Shown: piece after piece, positions 7,958 through 16,318 of the stretch
Position numbering within the stretch: the stretch's first letter is position 1
Layout: every line of letters begins with the position of its first letter
DNA from: Sphingomonadales bacterium UBA656
GTDB taxonomy: Bacteria; Pseudomonadota; Alphaproteobacteria; Sphingomonadales; Sphingomonadaceae
Length of the DNA: 64,000 bases
Direction: 5' to 3'
Assembly (NCBI GenBank): GCA_002299895.1
Contig: DBOC01000012.1
Location: forward strand, 112,926-176,925
Translations under genes and position numbers: made by a program
The notes under the pieces: generated by a model
Told to the model about the DNA's origin: nothing
The model's input: only the letters and a program-made list of their open reading frames with translations
Databases searched by the model: none

Positions 7958-9253
7958 ATGACGTCTGCTGACACGATTTTCGCGCTGTCCAGCGGCGCGC
8001 CGCCCGCGGCCATCGCCATCATGCGTATCAGTGGGCCTGCGGCATTTGATATATTGCGCGGTCTGTCTGGACGTCTCCCACCATCCCGAAGGGCTTCGCT
8101 GTGCAGCCTACATTCGCCAGAGACGCAGGAAATATTGGATCAGGCGCTGGTTCTTGTCTTTCCCGGTCCAGATACGGCGACGGGCGAAGATTTGGTTGAG
8201 CTCCATCTTCATGGCGGACGCGCCGTGGTGCGCGCCGTTGAAAATGCGATTGCCCATTTCCCCGGAGTCCGGCGCGCGGAGGCTGGCGAATTTACCCGCC
8301 GTGCCTTTGCCAATGGCCGAATGGATTTGAACGAAGCGGAAGGCTTGGCGGATCTGCTGTCGGCAGAGACCGAATGGCAACGCCGCGCGGCAACCCAAAT
8401 GTTTGGCGGGGCATTCAGCGCGGCGATCGAGGACTATCGGCAAGAGGTGCTCCGATTATCTGCGCTCACCGAAGCGGAGTTGGATTTTTCGGATGAAGGC
8501 GATGTCGAATCTCAAAATAACATCTTAATTTCAGATGGTTGTGCGCAATTACAGGAAAAAATAGCGCAGTTATTGGCCAGTCCGCCTGCGGAAAAGCTAA
8601 AGGATGGGATTCGCGTCGTCTTGGCTGGCCCACCGAATAGCGGGAAATCGACCTTGTTAAATGCGCTGGTCGGGCGGGAGGCGGCCATTGTCTCCGACAT
8701 TGCCGGGACCACGCGCGATATGATTGAGGTGCCCGTGGCGGTCGAAGGGGTTGCGCTGCTGTTTACGGATACGGCCGGGCTGCGCGACGATAGTGATGAC
8801 GCCATCGAACGCATCGGCATCGATCGAAGTCATGCCGCGATGCAACAGGCAGACATATTGTTGTGGCTTGGTCCGGAAAATACCGGTCCGAAACATAGTC
8901 AACTTATTGAAATATCATCAAAAAATGATATTCCGGATTATGCAGCGAAGTCGCCGAGTGCAATTTCTGTGTCGGCTCAGACGGGTGCGGGCATCAGCAC
9001 GCTACTCCAGCTTGTGTCGGCGCGCGCCAAGACGCTTCTGCCGCCGCCGGATCAGTTTGCCATCAATGCCCGGCAAAGGACATTTTTGGCCGATGCTGCA
9101 AATGCGCTTGCGGCGTGCAGTGAGACCGCCGACTGGTTGATCATTGCAGAAAATCTCCGGCAGGCACGGCGCGCACTCGATTCCTTAACGGGTCGCGCGC
9201 ATACCGAAGATCTGCTCGACACTGTCTTCGGAAAATTCTGCGTGGGAAAATAG
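7958..9253 (+). CDS. mnmE: tRNA uridine-5-carboxymethylaminomethyl GTPase MnmE
   Basis: With MnmG it installs the cmnm5 group on wobble uridine 34 of several tRNAs. The 431 residues have the tetrahydrofolate-binding N-terminal domain, a helical domain and an inserted G domain: G1 GPPNSGKS near 223-230, G2 GTTRD, G3 DTAG, then the C-terminal CVGK with the conserved cysteine at 428. The G4 position reads SKND near 320-323 instead of the usual NKxD. ATG 7958 is chosen over GTG 7955. A perfect parS site follows the stop codon. Confidence 0.96.
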   Translation: MTSADTIFALSSGAPPAAIAIMRISGPAAFDILRGLSGRLPPSRRASLCSLHSPETQEILDQALVLVFPGPDTATGEDLVELHLHGGRAVVRAVENAIAHFPGVRRAEAGEFTRRAFANGRMDLNEAEGLADLLSAETEWQRRAATQMFGGAFSAAIEDYRQEVLRLSALTEAELDFSDEGDVESQNNILISDGCAQLQEKIAQLLASPPAEKLKDGIRVVLAGPPNSGKSTLLNALVGREAAIVSDIAGTTRDMIEVPVAVEGVALLFTDTAGLRDDSDDAIERIGIDRSHAAMQQADILLWLGPENTGPKHSQLIEISSKNDIPDYAAKSPSAISVSAQTGAGISTLLQLVSARAKTLLPPPDQFAINARQRTFLADAANALAACSETADWLIIAENLRQARRALDSLTGRAHTEDLLDTVFGKFCVGK

Positions 9254-9255
9254 CC

Positions 9256-9271
9256 TGTTTCACGTGAAACA
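9256..9271. promoter_or_regulatory. parS: parS centromere site 1
   Basis: TGTTTCACGTGAAACA is an exact 16-base palindrome matching the chromosomal parS consensus bound by ParB. The symmetry extends one more base pair on each side. It is two bases past the mnmE stop codon, 50 bases before mnmG, and about 6.5 kb from the putative origin. Confidence 0.93.
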
Positions 9272-9321
9272 GAACAGCACTCTTTTTTGACCATCGGACA
9301 TAGTTGGTATATGCGCGACGC

Positions 9322-11193
9322 ATGACGACCGATTTCGACATCATTGTTGTGGGTGGTGGCCACGCGGGCACAGAGGCAGCAGCGGTTGCTGCGCGCATGG
9401 GTTTGCGTGTCGCTTTGGTCAGCTTTGACAAATCCATGATCGGCGCCATGTCCTGCAACCCAGCCATTGGTGGCTTGGGCAAAGGGCATTTGGTGCGAGA
9501 GGTTGATGCCTTTGATGGCCTGATTGGGCGCGCGGCCGACGATGCTGCCGTGCATTATCGCATGCTCAATGCATCAAAGGGTGCAGCCGTGCAGGGGCCG
9601 CGTATTCAAGCGGACCGCAAATTGTTCAAGGCGTCGATTCAATCGCAACTTGCGGGCTTGGCAAATTTGCACATCATAGAGGGTGAGGCGGCCGCTCTGC
9701 ATTTTCTGCCCACGGCGCCAACGCGCGTAGCAGGTTTAGTTTTGGGCGATGATACTATCGTCACCTCCGCCGCTGTTGTTCTAGCCACCGGAACCTTTCT
9801 CGGCGGTAAGCTATTCCGCGGTGAAGAGCGGCTCGAAGGTGGCCGCGTGGGCGAAGCATCCGCCATGTTGCTTTCACAGCAATTGCGTGGCGCAGATCTA
9901 CCCATTGCGCGGTTAAAAACGGGGACGCCGCCACGGCTCGATGGGCGGACGATTGATTGGTCGCAGTTGGAGATGCAGCCTTCGGATGATGACGACTGGA
10001 CAATGTCGTCCATGCGTTCGCGTCGGTCGGTGCCCCAATTATTCTGTGCGATGTCGCGCACCAATGCCCAAACGCACGATATCATCCGGTCAGGTCTGGA
10101 TCGCTCGCCGCTGTTTGGCGGCGATATTGAGGGCAGGGGGCCGCGTTATTGCCCGTCGATTGAAGACAAGATTTTCCGCTTTGGCGATCGCGAAGGGCAT
10201 CAGGTGTTTCTGGAGCCTGAAGGTCTCGACAGCTATTTGATCTATCCCAATGGAATTTCGACGTCGTTGCCAACGGATATTCAGGCCGCGATGGTCCGAT
10301 CCATGACTGGCCTCGCGCAATGCGAGATTGTCGTGCCAGGCTATGCGGTGGAATATGACTATATCGACCCACGCTGCTTGGATTCCAGTCTCGCGGTACG
10401 CGGATTTGAGGGGTTATATTGCGCAGGGCAGATTAATGGTACCACAGGTTATGAAGAGGCCGCTGCGCAGGGCTTAGTCGCCGGAATGGGGGCCGCGTCG
10501 AAGATTTTGGCACAGCCCATGCCGCCTATCGACCGAACCAACAGCTATATCGCTGTGATGATCGATGATCTCACCCTGCAAGGCGTGACCGAGCCTTATC
10601 GTATGTTGACGGCACGCGCCGAGTATCGCTTGCGATTGCGCTCAGACAATGGCGGCTCGCGACTTACACCTTTGGCTTTGTCTGTGGGCGCGGTAGGCGA
10701 TGAGCGCGCGCGCCATTTTCAAGCCCGGCTTATGCAGCAAAGCGCGCTTCAAAACAGGTTGCAGAAAAGCGTGAGCGCCGATGTCCTGATCAAACAGGGT
10801 ATTTCTGTGAAGCAAGACGCGGGCAAAATGTCGTTATTCGACTGGTTGCGCTTTCCGCAGGTCTCGATTGCCCAATTGTTGGAATTGGATGACGCCGCTT
10901 GGCCGTTAGACCTAATCATGGAGTTGGAACAAGACGGCCGCTATGCACCTTATTTGGCACGGCAAGAGGCCGAGATAAACGACATGGCGGCCAATGAGCA
11001 GATTCAACTGTCGGCGTCGTTGGACTATAGTGCGATATCTGGATTGTCGCATGAAATGGTGGAGCGGCTAGAGGCATCGCGGCCTGAAAATTTGGCTGCT
11101 GCATCGCGGATTAGGGGCATTACACCCGCTGCTCTTGCCGCCATTCTCGTACACGCCAAGCGTGCCAAAATGGCTGTAGCGGAGGCGGCATGA
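9322..11193 (+). CDS. mnmG: tRNA uridine-5-carboxymethylaminomethyl FAD enzyme MnmG
   Basis: FAD- and NADH-dependent partner of MnmE in wobble-uridine modification. The 623-residue protein opens with the Rossmann loop VVGGGHAGTEAA (residues 9-20), contains the SCNPAIGG segment near 45-52 with a conserved cysteine, and the family signature CAGQINGTTGYEEAAAQG near 370-387. ATG 9322 fits the family; an in-frame TTG at 9304 would add six residues. Its stop overlaps the rsmG ATG by four bases. Confidence 0.97.
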   Translation: MTTDFDIIVVGGGHAGTEAAAVAARMGLRVALVSFDKSMIGAMSCNPAIGGLGKGHLVREVDAFDGLIGRAADDAAVHYRMLNASKGAAVQGPRIQADRKLFKASIQSQLAGLANLHIIEGEAAALHFLPTAPTRVAGLVLGDDTIVTSAAVVLATGTFLGGKLFRGEERLEGGRVGEASAMLLSQQLRGADLPIARLKTGTPPRLDGRTIDWSQLEMQPSDDDDWTMSSMRSRRSVPQLFCAMSRTNAQTHDIIRSGLDRSPLFGGDIEGRGPRYCPSIEDKIFRFGDREGHQVFLEPEGLDSYLIYPNGISTSLPTDIQAAMVRSMTGLAQCEIVVPGYAVEYDYIDPRCLDSSLAVRGFEGLYCAGQINGTTGYEEAAAQGLVAGMGAASKILAQPMPPIDRTNSYIAVMIDDLTLQGVTEPYRMLTARAEYRLRLRSDNGGSRLTPLALSVGAVGDERARHFQARLMQQSALQNRLQKSVSADVLIKQGISVKQDAGKMSLFDWLRFPQVSIAQLLELDDAAWPLDLIMELEQDGRYAPYLARQEAEINDMAANEQIQLSASLDYSAISGLSHEMVERLEASRPENLAAASRIRGITPAALAAILVHAKRAKMAVAEAA

Positions 11194-11858
11194 CCGAGAA
11201 CGAAGCGATTGCGTGGCTGCAGGCCCAGCTGCATGTTTCACGTGAAACATTGGACGCCCTCGATACATTTGCGGCATTTCTAAAGCGGGAGGCCGAAAGT
11301 CAGAATTTGATATCGGCCTCAACCTTGGATCATATATGGTCGCGCCACATCGTCGATAGTGCGCAGTTGCTGCTATTTACCGATAATTCTGCGCCACAGA
11401 GTAATTGGCTCGATTTGGGATCTGGCGCTGGCTTTCCGGGGTTGGTCATTGCATTGCTGACCAATCACCATGTGACTTTAGTGGAATCGCGCGCACGCAG
11501 AATCGACTATCTGCAAAGAGCTGTCGAAATGCTGGACCTGACGCATCGGGTAAAGGTCGCAGGCGTGACATTGGAACGCCTTGAAACTGCGCCTTTTTCG
11601 GTCATTAGCGCCCGCGCCTTTGCGCCTTTGCCAAAATTGTTTGATCTTGCCGCGCGCTTCGCCGCAAATAACACTTTGTGGCTATTGCCAAAGGGGCGTA
11701 ATGCAAAGGCGGAGTGGGAAGGCGCGCAGGCGCTGTGGGACGGAAATTTCCAGATCATGGACAGTGTAACAGACCAAGAGGCGGGCATTCTGGTGGGTAC
11801 ATTGTTGGGGAAACGCAAGAATCGCACCATCGTTGAAACACAGGGGCAAGAGGAATGA
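11190..11858 (+). CDS. rsmG: 16S rRNA m7G527 methyltransferase RsmG
   Basis: Methylates N7 of G527 in 16S rRNA using S-adenosylmethionine. The 222 residues carry the N-terminal helical segment and the SAM-binding motif LDLGSGAGFPGL near 71-82. A second perfect parS palindrome lies within the coding sequence at codons 15-20, where it encodes part of the N-terminal helix (HVSRET), so protein and centromere functions overlap here. It overlaps mnmG and parA by four bases each. The mnmG-rsmG-parAB order is classic. Confidence 0.96.
   Translation: MTENEAIAWLQAQLHVSRETLDALDTFAAFLKREAESQNLISASTLDHIWSRHIVDSAQLLLFTDNSAPQSNWLDLGSGAGFPGLVIALLTNHHVTLVESRARRIDYLQRAVEMLDLTHRVKVAGVTLERLETAPFSVISARAFAPLPKLFDLAARFAANNTLWLLPKGRNAKAEWEGAQALWDGNFQIMDSVTDQEAGILVGTLLGKRKNRTIVETQGQEE
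11234..11249. promoter_or_regulatory. parS: parS centromere site 2, inside rsmG
   Basis: An identical TGTTTCACGTGAAACA palindrome, extended by one A-T pair on each side, lies within the rsmG reading frame, about 2 kb from the first site and 0.6 kb before parA. An identical 16-base copy this close to parAB is very unlikely by chance. Confidence 0.93.
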
Positions 11859-12634
11859 TTCGAATAGCGGTAGCTAATCAGAAAGGTGGTGTCGGAAAAA
11901 CAACCACCGCCATCAATCTTGCCACCGCATTTGCGGCAAGCGGCTGGCGCTGTGTGTTGGTCGACCTTGACCCCCAAGGCAATGCTTCGACTGGCCTTGG
12001 TCTTCAACAGGCGCAGCGTGTGCACAGCAGCTATGATTTGTTGCTGGGCGATGTTTCTTTAGAAGACGCCGCCATTCCCACGCTGATTCCGAACCTTGAT
12101 ATAGTTCCAGCGACGGTTGATTTGTCCGGCGCTGATATCGAGCTCGTTGAATATGAAGATCGCACGGGGCGACTGAAGGCCGCCTTTGACAAATCTGACG
12201 CGCATTGGGACATTTGTCTTATTGACTGCCCTCCGTCGCTTGGCCTGACCACAGTCAATGCATTGGTCGCCGTGGAATCGCTTCTCGTGCCGCTCCAATG
12301 CGAATTTTTCGCGCTTGAGGGGCTGAGCCAGTTGCTACAGACGGTCGAGCGTATCAAAGGGCGATTTAATCCGGCACTGTCCATCTTGGGCGTCGCGCTT
12401 ACCATGTATGACAAGCGCAACCGGTTGACCGAACAAGTGGCTGATGATGTGCGCAGTTGCTTGGGTGATTTGGTGTTTGAGACCGTTATTCCGCGCAATG
12501 TGCGCTTGTCAGAAGCCCCCAGCCATGGCCTTCCTGCGTTGGTCTATGACCATCGCTGCGCGGGATCCGAAGCCTATATGAAACTAGCACGAGAATTGAT
12601 CGGCCGCTTGCCGGTCCGGGAGTTAGCAGCGTGA
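11855..12634 (+). CDS. parA: Chromosome partitioning ATPase ParA
   Basis: Deviant Walker-type ATPase that binds DNA non-specifically and drives segregation of ParB-parS complexes. The 259-residue chromosomal (short) form has the deviant Walker A KGGVGKTT at 10-17, Walker A' DLDPQGN near 38-44 and a DCPPSLGL Walker B near 126-133. It has no N-terminal DNA-binding extension as in plasmid type Ia forms. Its start overlaps rsmG and its stop overlaps parB, both by four bases. Confidence 0.97.
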   Translation: MIRIAVANQKGGVGKTTTAINLATAFAASGWRCVLVDLDPQGNASTGLGLQQAQRVHSSYDLLLGDVSLEDAAIPTLIPNLDIVPATVDLSGADIELVEYEDRTGRLKAAFDKSDAHWDICLIDCPPSLGLTTVNALVAVESLLVPLQCEFFALEGLSQLLQTVERIKGRFNPALSILGVALTMYDKRNRLTEQVADDVRSCLGDLVFETVIPRNVRLSEAPSHGLPALVYDHRCAGSEAYMKLARELIGRLPVRELAA

Positions 12635-13563
12635 GCAATGATAATTCGTCCGAAAAGTCGCCCTTGAAGAAGAAGATGGGTCTTGGCCGAGGCCTGGATG
12701 CCTTGTTAGGCGAAGCCCTGCGGGGCGACAATGTTTCTGGAAATTCTGCCGCAGATCGCGATGCGCGCGGCCAAGGCGTGACTACTTTGTCGGTTATCGA
12801 CATTCGTCCCAACCCCAGTCAGCCCCGGCGGCATTTTTCGGATGAAAAGCTGGATGAGCTGGCGGCCAGCATTGCGCGGCACGGCATTATTCAGCCTATA
12901 GTCGTGCGGCCCTTCCAAGGCGGATATCAAATTGTTGCTGGTGAACGCCGCTGGCGGGCAGCGCAGCGCGCGCAGTTGCACGATTTGCCTGCGATTGTTC
13001 GAAATTTTGACGATACGGAAACGGTTGAGATTGCCCTGCTTGAAAATATTCAGCGGCAGGATCTGAACCCGATTGAAGAGGCAGAGGCTTATAAAAAGCT
13101 AACGGAACTGTTTGGACACAGCGCCGCTGAATTGGCTGATCTGGTGCACAAGTCGCGCAGCCATGTCGCAAATATGATGCGTTTGCTGGATTTGCCGCCG
13201 ACGCTGCGTGATCTTGTAACCGAGGAAAAGCTCAGCATGGGACATGCGCGGGCGTTGCTGGGCAGTGAAAATGCCGTCGAGCTTGCGATGCTGGTCATTA
13301 AAAACGGTCTTTCCGTAAGGGCGACCGAAGCACTTGTGCAACAAGAGCGGGCACCAAAAGCCAAAAATCGCAAAGCCTCTGGGGCAAATGTGCCGGAAAA
13401 TGCCGACATCCGCGCCGTAGAGACGCATCTTGGCGATCTTTTGGGGCTTAAGGTCCGAATAGCGCAAAAAAATGCGACGGGCGCTGGTGAAGTGACATTC
13501 GAATATGGGAGCTTGGACCAATTGGACATGCTCTGCCAGCGGCTTACAGGCGAGAAGTTCTAA
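12631..13563 (+). CDS. parB: Chromosome partitioning protein ParB
   Basis: CTP-dependent DNA clamp that loads at parS and spreads. The 310-residue protein has a basic ParA-interacting start (KKKMGLGRGLDALLG near 12-26), the N-terminal CTP-binding domain with GERRWRAA at about 104-111 and the helix-turn-helix near 163-190 that recognises parS, followed by a variable linker and C-terminal dimerisation domain. GTG start overlaps the parA stop. Two matching parS sites are 1.4 and 3.4 kb upstream. Confidence 0.97.
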   Translation: MSNDNSSEKSPLKKKMGLGRGLDALLGEALRGDNVSGNSAADRDARGQGVTTLSVIDIRPNPSQPRRHFSDEKLDELAASIARHGIIQPIVVRPFQGGYQIVAGERRWRAAQRAQLHDLPAIVRNFDDTETVEIALLENIQRQDLNPIEEAEAYKKLTELFGHSAAELADLVHKSRSHVANMMRLLDLPPTLRDLVTEEKLSMGHARALLGSENAVELAMLVIKNGLSVRATEALVQQERAPKAKNRKASGANVPENADIRAVETHLGDLLGLKVRIAQKNATGAGEVTFEYGSLDQLDMLCQRLTGEKF

Positions 13564-13644
13564 TTGTCAGGCAATGATAGCTTTTGCACGGATGTCCTTT
13601 GCACTGCTGCATTAAGCTTTTGATAACTATCGTGTTGTAGTGCA

Positions 13645-13653
13645 TGTTATACT
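13645..13653 (+). promoter_or_regulatory. Possible extended -10 promoter
   Basis: TGTTATACT fits an extended -10 (TG-n-TATACT) 84 bases before the cytochrome gene. No good -35 hexamer is seen at the usual distance. Confidence 0.35.
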
Positions 13654-13736
13654 GTTGCCAAATTGGCTAGCTATGTTGGCATGAGCCCGGTTGCTGAAAA
13701 ACGCAGGGCCGCATAAGCTATTTTCAGGAGTCGTTT

Positions 13737-14576
13737 ATGGAAGCAGCGCCTGAAATAGCAAAGCAAGTGGTCAAGCGGCACGCTCTGTCCACGCGAATTT
13801 GGCACTGGCTGAATGCCTTGGTAGTGGCCATATTGCTCATGAGCGGCCTCATGATCTTCAACGCCCATCCACATCTATATTGGGGCGATTTTGGTTCGCG
13901 CGAAGATTATGCATGGCTGCAAATTGACGACACGCGCACCACGGGTTTTATTAGAATCGGAAACAATTCCTTTGAAACAACGGGTGTATTGGGGTTGTCT
14001 TTGGATGCGAAAGAGAATGTGCGCCGTGTCGCTTTCCCTGGATGGGCGACTATACCCACAGGGTATGATTTGGCCGCGGCGCGGCGTTGGCATTTTGCCT
14101 TCGCTTGGATTTTCGCCTTGGGCCTGACCGCCTTCATGTTCATGTCGCTTGTCAACGGTCACATCCGTAAGGACTTGCACGTGCGGCGTGCCGAATGGAG
14201 CCCGCGCGCGCTTTGGACCGACATCAAAAACCACGCACGGCTTCGGTTTGGCGATGATAATGATTCAAGTCATTATAATATAATGCAAAAATTTAGTTAT
14301 ATCGGGGTGATATTCCTATTATTTCCTTTGTTGATTTTGACTGGCATCACCATGTCCCCTGCGATGAACGCAGCTTGGCCGTGGTTGCTGGATATATTTG
14401 GCGGGCGGCAGTCGGCGCGGTCGCTGCATTTTATCGCTGCCGCCTTATTGACCCTTTTCGTGGTCGTGCACCTCATCATGGTGCTATTGTCGGGGCCGAT
14501 TAATGGCATATGGTCGATGATTACCGGGCGGCATGTGACAAAATCGAAACCCGAAATAGCGGGGGACTTGGCATGA
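13737..14576 (+). CDS. Membrane cytochrome b (b561/Ni-Fe hydrogenase type)
   Basis: A 279-residue inner-membrane diheme cytochrome of the cytb561_bact family. About four helices carry likely heme-ligand histidines at 23 (RIWHWLNAL), about 118 (RRWHFAFAW), about 230 (RSLHFIAA) and about 246 (VVVHLIMV). A ~70-residue hydrophilic loop separates the first two helices, unusually long for the family. The stop overlaps the start of a molybdopterin oxidoreductase by four bases, so it is probably the membrane electron partner of that enzyme, moving electrons between it and the quinone pool. Substrate is unknown. Confidence 0.87.
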   Translation: MEAAPEIAKQVVKRHALSTRIWHWLNALVVAILLMSGLMIFNAHPHLYWGDFGSREDYAWLQIDDTRTTGFIRIGNNSFETTGVLGLSLDAKENVRRVAFPGWATIPTGYDLAAARRWHFAFAWIFALGLTAFMFMSLVNGHIRKDLHVRRAEWSPRALWTDIKNHARLRFGDDNDSSHYNIMQKFSYIGVIFLLFPLLILTGITMSPAMNAAWPWLLDIFGGRQSARSLHFIAAALLTLFVVVHLIMVLLSGPINGIWSMITGRHVTKSKPEIAGDLA

Positions 14577-15346
14577 CCGACGGTCGCAAATTGCTTCGAC
14601 GCCGTGAACTTTTGCGCGGCGCAGCTTTGGGCAGTAGCGCGCTCGTTCTCGGTGGTTGCGATGCCATGAATGAAAATGCGACTTTTCGGTCCGCATTGCG
14701 CGGTGCGGAGAGGCTCAATCAGCTCACCCATCGTAGCTTAGCGGACCGTGCAACGCTGGCACCCGAATTTGCGCTGTCGGACATCTCGCCCCTCTTCAAA
14801 ACTAATGGTTCGCTGACGGGGACGTCGACGGAATATTTGGCACATCTCCAAACCAGCTTCGCCGACTGGCGGTTGCGCATTGATGGCATGGTCGCCAATC
14901 CCATGGACATTGGATTAGACGGGCTGCGGGCGATGCCTGCGCGCACCCAAATCACGCGACATGATTGTGTGGAGGGGTGGAGCGCGATTGCCCAATGGCA
15001 CGGCACGCCGCTGCGCCTTTTGCTGCAACAGGCCCAATTGTCCCCGCGCGCCAAATATATCGTCTTTCATTGTGCCGACAATTACGGCGCGCGCCCTTAT
15101 TATGAATCGATTGACCTGATCGACGCCTTTCATCCGCAGACTATATTGGCATGGGGCATGAACGGGGAAGCCCTGCCGGTAAAATATGGCGCGCCCGTCC
15201 GGCTGCGGGTCGAACGACAATTGGGATATAAGCAGGCGAAATATGTCATGCGGATCGAAGCGACCGATGATTTGTCCAAATTCCATGGTGGAAAGGGCGG
15301 TTATTGGGAAGATGTCGGTGATTATGAATGGTATGCAGGAATCTAG
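14573..15346 (+). CDS. Exported molybdopterin-dependent oxidoreductase
   Basis: A 257-residue protein of the sulfite oxidase/YedY (MsrP) superfamily. The N-terminus has a twin-arginine-like run (RRRELLRGAA) and a possible lipobox ending in Cys29 (LVLGGC), pointing to Tat export and perhaps membrane anchoring. The molybdenum-ligand cysteine is probably C132 in TRHDCVEGW. It lacks the C-terminal dimerisation domain of classical sulfite oxidases. ATG 14573 overlaps the cytochrome b stop; an upstream in-frame start at 14510 would disrupt the signal and is rejected. MsrP-like or sulfite dehydrogenase-like activity is possible; the substrate cannot be told. Confidence 0.87.
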   Translation: MTDGRKLLRRRELLRGAALGSSALVLGGCDAMNENATFRSALRGAERLNQLTHRSLADRATLAPEFALSDISPLFKTNGSLTGTSTEYLAHLQTSFADWRLRIDGMVANPMDIGLDGLRAMPARTQITRHDCVEGWSAIAQWHGTPLRLLLQQAQLSPRAKYIVFHCADNYGARPYYESIDLIDAFHPQTILAWGMNGEALPVKYGAPVRLRVERQLGYKQAKYVMRIEATDDLSKFHGGKGGYWEDVGDYEWYAGI

Positions 15347-15417
15347 ACTTGCGCACCCGCGCGGTTAATGGAAAAGCCCTTGGCAATTGTGGTATTTGAC
15401 TCAAGGGAGAAACGAAT

Positions 15418-15798
15418 ATGTTTAGTCACATGATGGTCGGCAGCAATGACATTGCCCGTTCAAAGAAATTCTACGATGCGACCTTTGTTGCCATGGGCGG
15501 TAAGCCTGGCATGCAAGATCCTAAAGGGCGCTTAATCTATATGCATAATGGGTCGCTGTTCATTGTAACGACGCCAATCGATGGCAACCCGGCCACACAT
15601 GGCAATGGCTGCACCATTGGTTTTGCTATGACGCCCGATCAAGCCAATGCGTGGCATCAGGCCGGCGTTGATAATGGCGGTGAAGCGATTGAAGATGCGC
15701 CTGGCATTCGCGAAGGTGGCGGCATGAAAATGTATCTCGCTTATTTGCGTGACCCCGATGGCAACAAGCTGTGCGCTTTGCACCGCATCACTGACTGA
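15418..15798 (+). CDS. VOC family (glyoxalase/bleomycin-resistance fold) protein
   Basis: A 126-residue protein with two beta-alpha-beta-beta-beta modules of the vicinal oxygen chelate fold: HMMVGSNDIARSKKFYDA at the start and YLRDPDGNKLCALH at the end, where DPDGN is a common VOC terminus. The N-terminal histidine and later acidic residues could bind metal. It has a good ribosome site (AAGGGAGAA) before ATG 15418. Members range from glyoxalase I to dioxygenases and resistance proteins; proximity to S-formylglutathione hydrolase loosely suggests aldehyde detoxification. Confidence 0.83.
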   Translation: MFSHMMVGSNDIARSKKFYDATFVAMGGKPGMQDPKGRLIYMHNGSLFIVTTPIDGNPATHGNGCTIGFAMTPDQANAWHQAGVDNGGEAIEDAPGIREGGGMKMYLAYLRDPDGNKLCALHRITD

Positions 15799-15811
15799 TA
15801 CGGTATTTTCC

Positions 15812-16318
15812 ATGACCGATGCCGAAGCGCAGCTTTATAATGACTTTGCTGCGCTCGGCGTCGCGTATAAAGCCTATGAACATCCCGCCGTGTTTACCGT
15901 GGCCGAGAGTGCTGCCCATAATGATGCCATTCCTGGGGCGCATTCCAAGAACCTGTTCCTAAAGGACAAGGCGGGGGACTATTATCTGGTAACCGTTCCG
16001 GCCGAAGCGCGCGTTGATCTAAAGGCGTTGCCGGCTGCGGTAGGATGCGGCCGTGTTAGTTTTGGTAAAGCCGAGGATATGGAACAGCTGCTGGGCATCA
16101 CGCCGGGTTCTGTTACCGCTTTGGCCGCGATCAATGATACCGCTGGCGTCGTGCGGTTCGTGCTGGATGAAAGCTTGATCGATGCCGATCTTATCAATTG
16201 CCACCCGCTGCGCAACAATGCGACCGTTGGGCTGGCGCCCGATGACCTTGTTCGGGCGCTGACCTTTTGGCGTCATCCACCCCTGATTAAATCTATCCCG
16301 ATATTGGAGTCAGTATGA
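15812..16318 (+). CDS. Prolyl-tRNA editing protein (ProXp-ala/PrdX type)
   Basis: A 168-residue stand-alone editing domain of the YbaK/INS superfamily that deacylates mischarged tRNA, most likely Ala-tRNA(Pro). The length, the YKAYEHPAVFTVAES start, HSKNLFLKD with the conserved lysine near 57, and the LxNCHPLRNNATVGL segment near 130-144 match the PrdX/ProXp-ala group. A longer in-frame start at 15749 would overlap the VOC gene, so ATG 15812 is chosen. Its stop overlaps the fghA start by four bases. Confidence 0.85.
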   Translation: MTDAEAQLYNDFAALGVAYKAYEHPAVFTVAESAAHNDAIPGAHSKNLFLKDKAGDYYLVTVPAEARVDLKALPAAVGCGRVSFGKAEDMEQLLGITPGSVTALAAINDTAGVVRFVLDESLIDADLINCHPLRNNATVGLAPDDLVRALTFWRHPPLIKSIPILESV

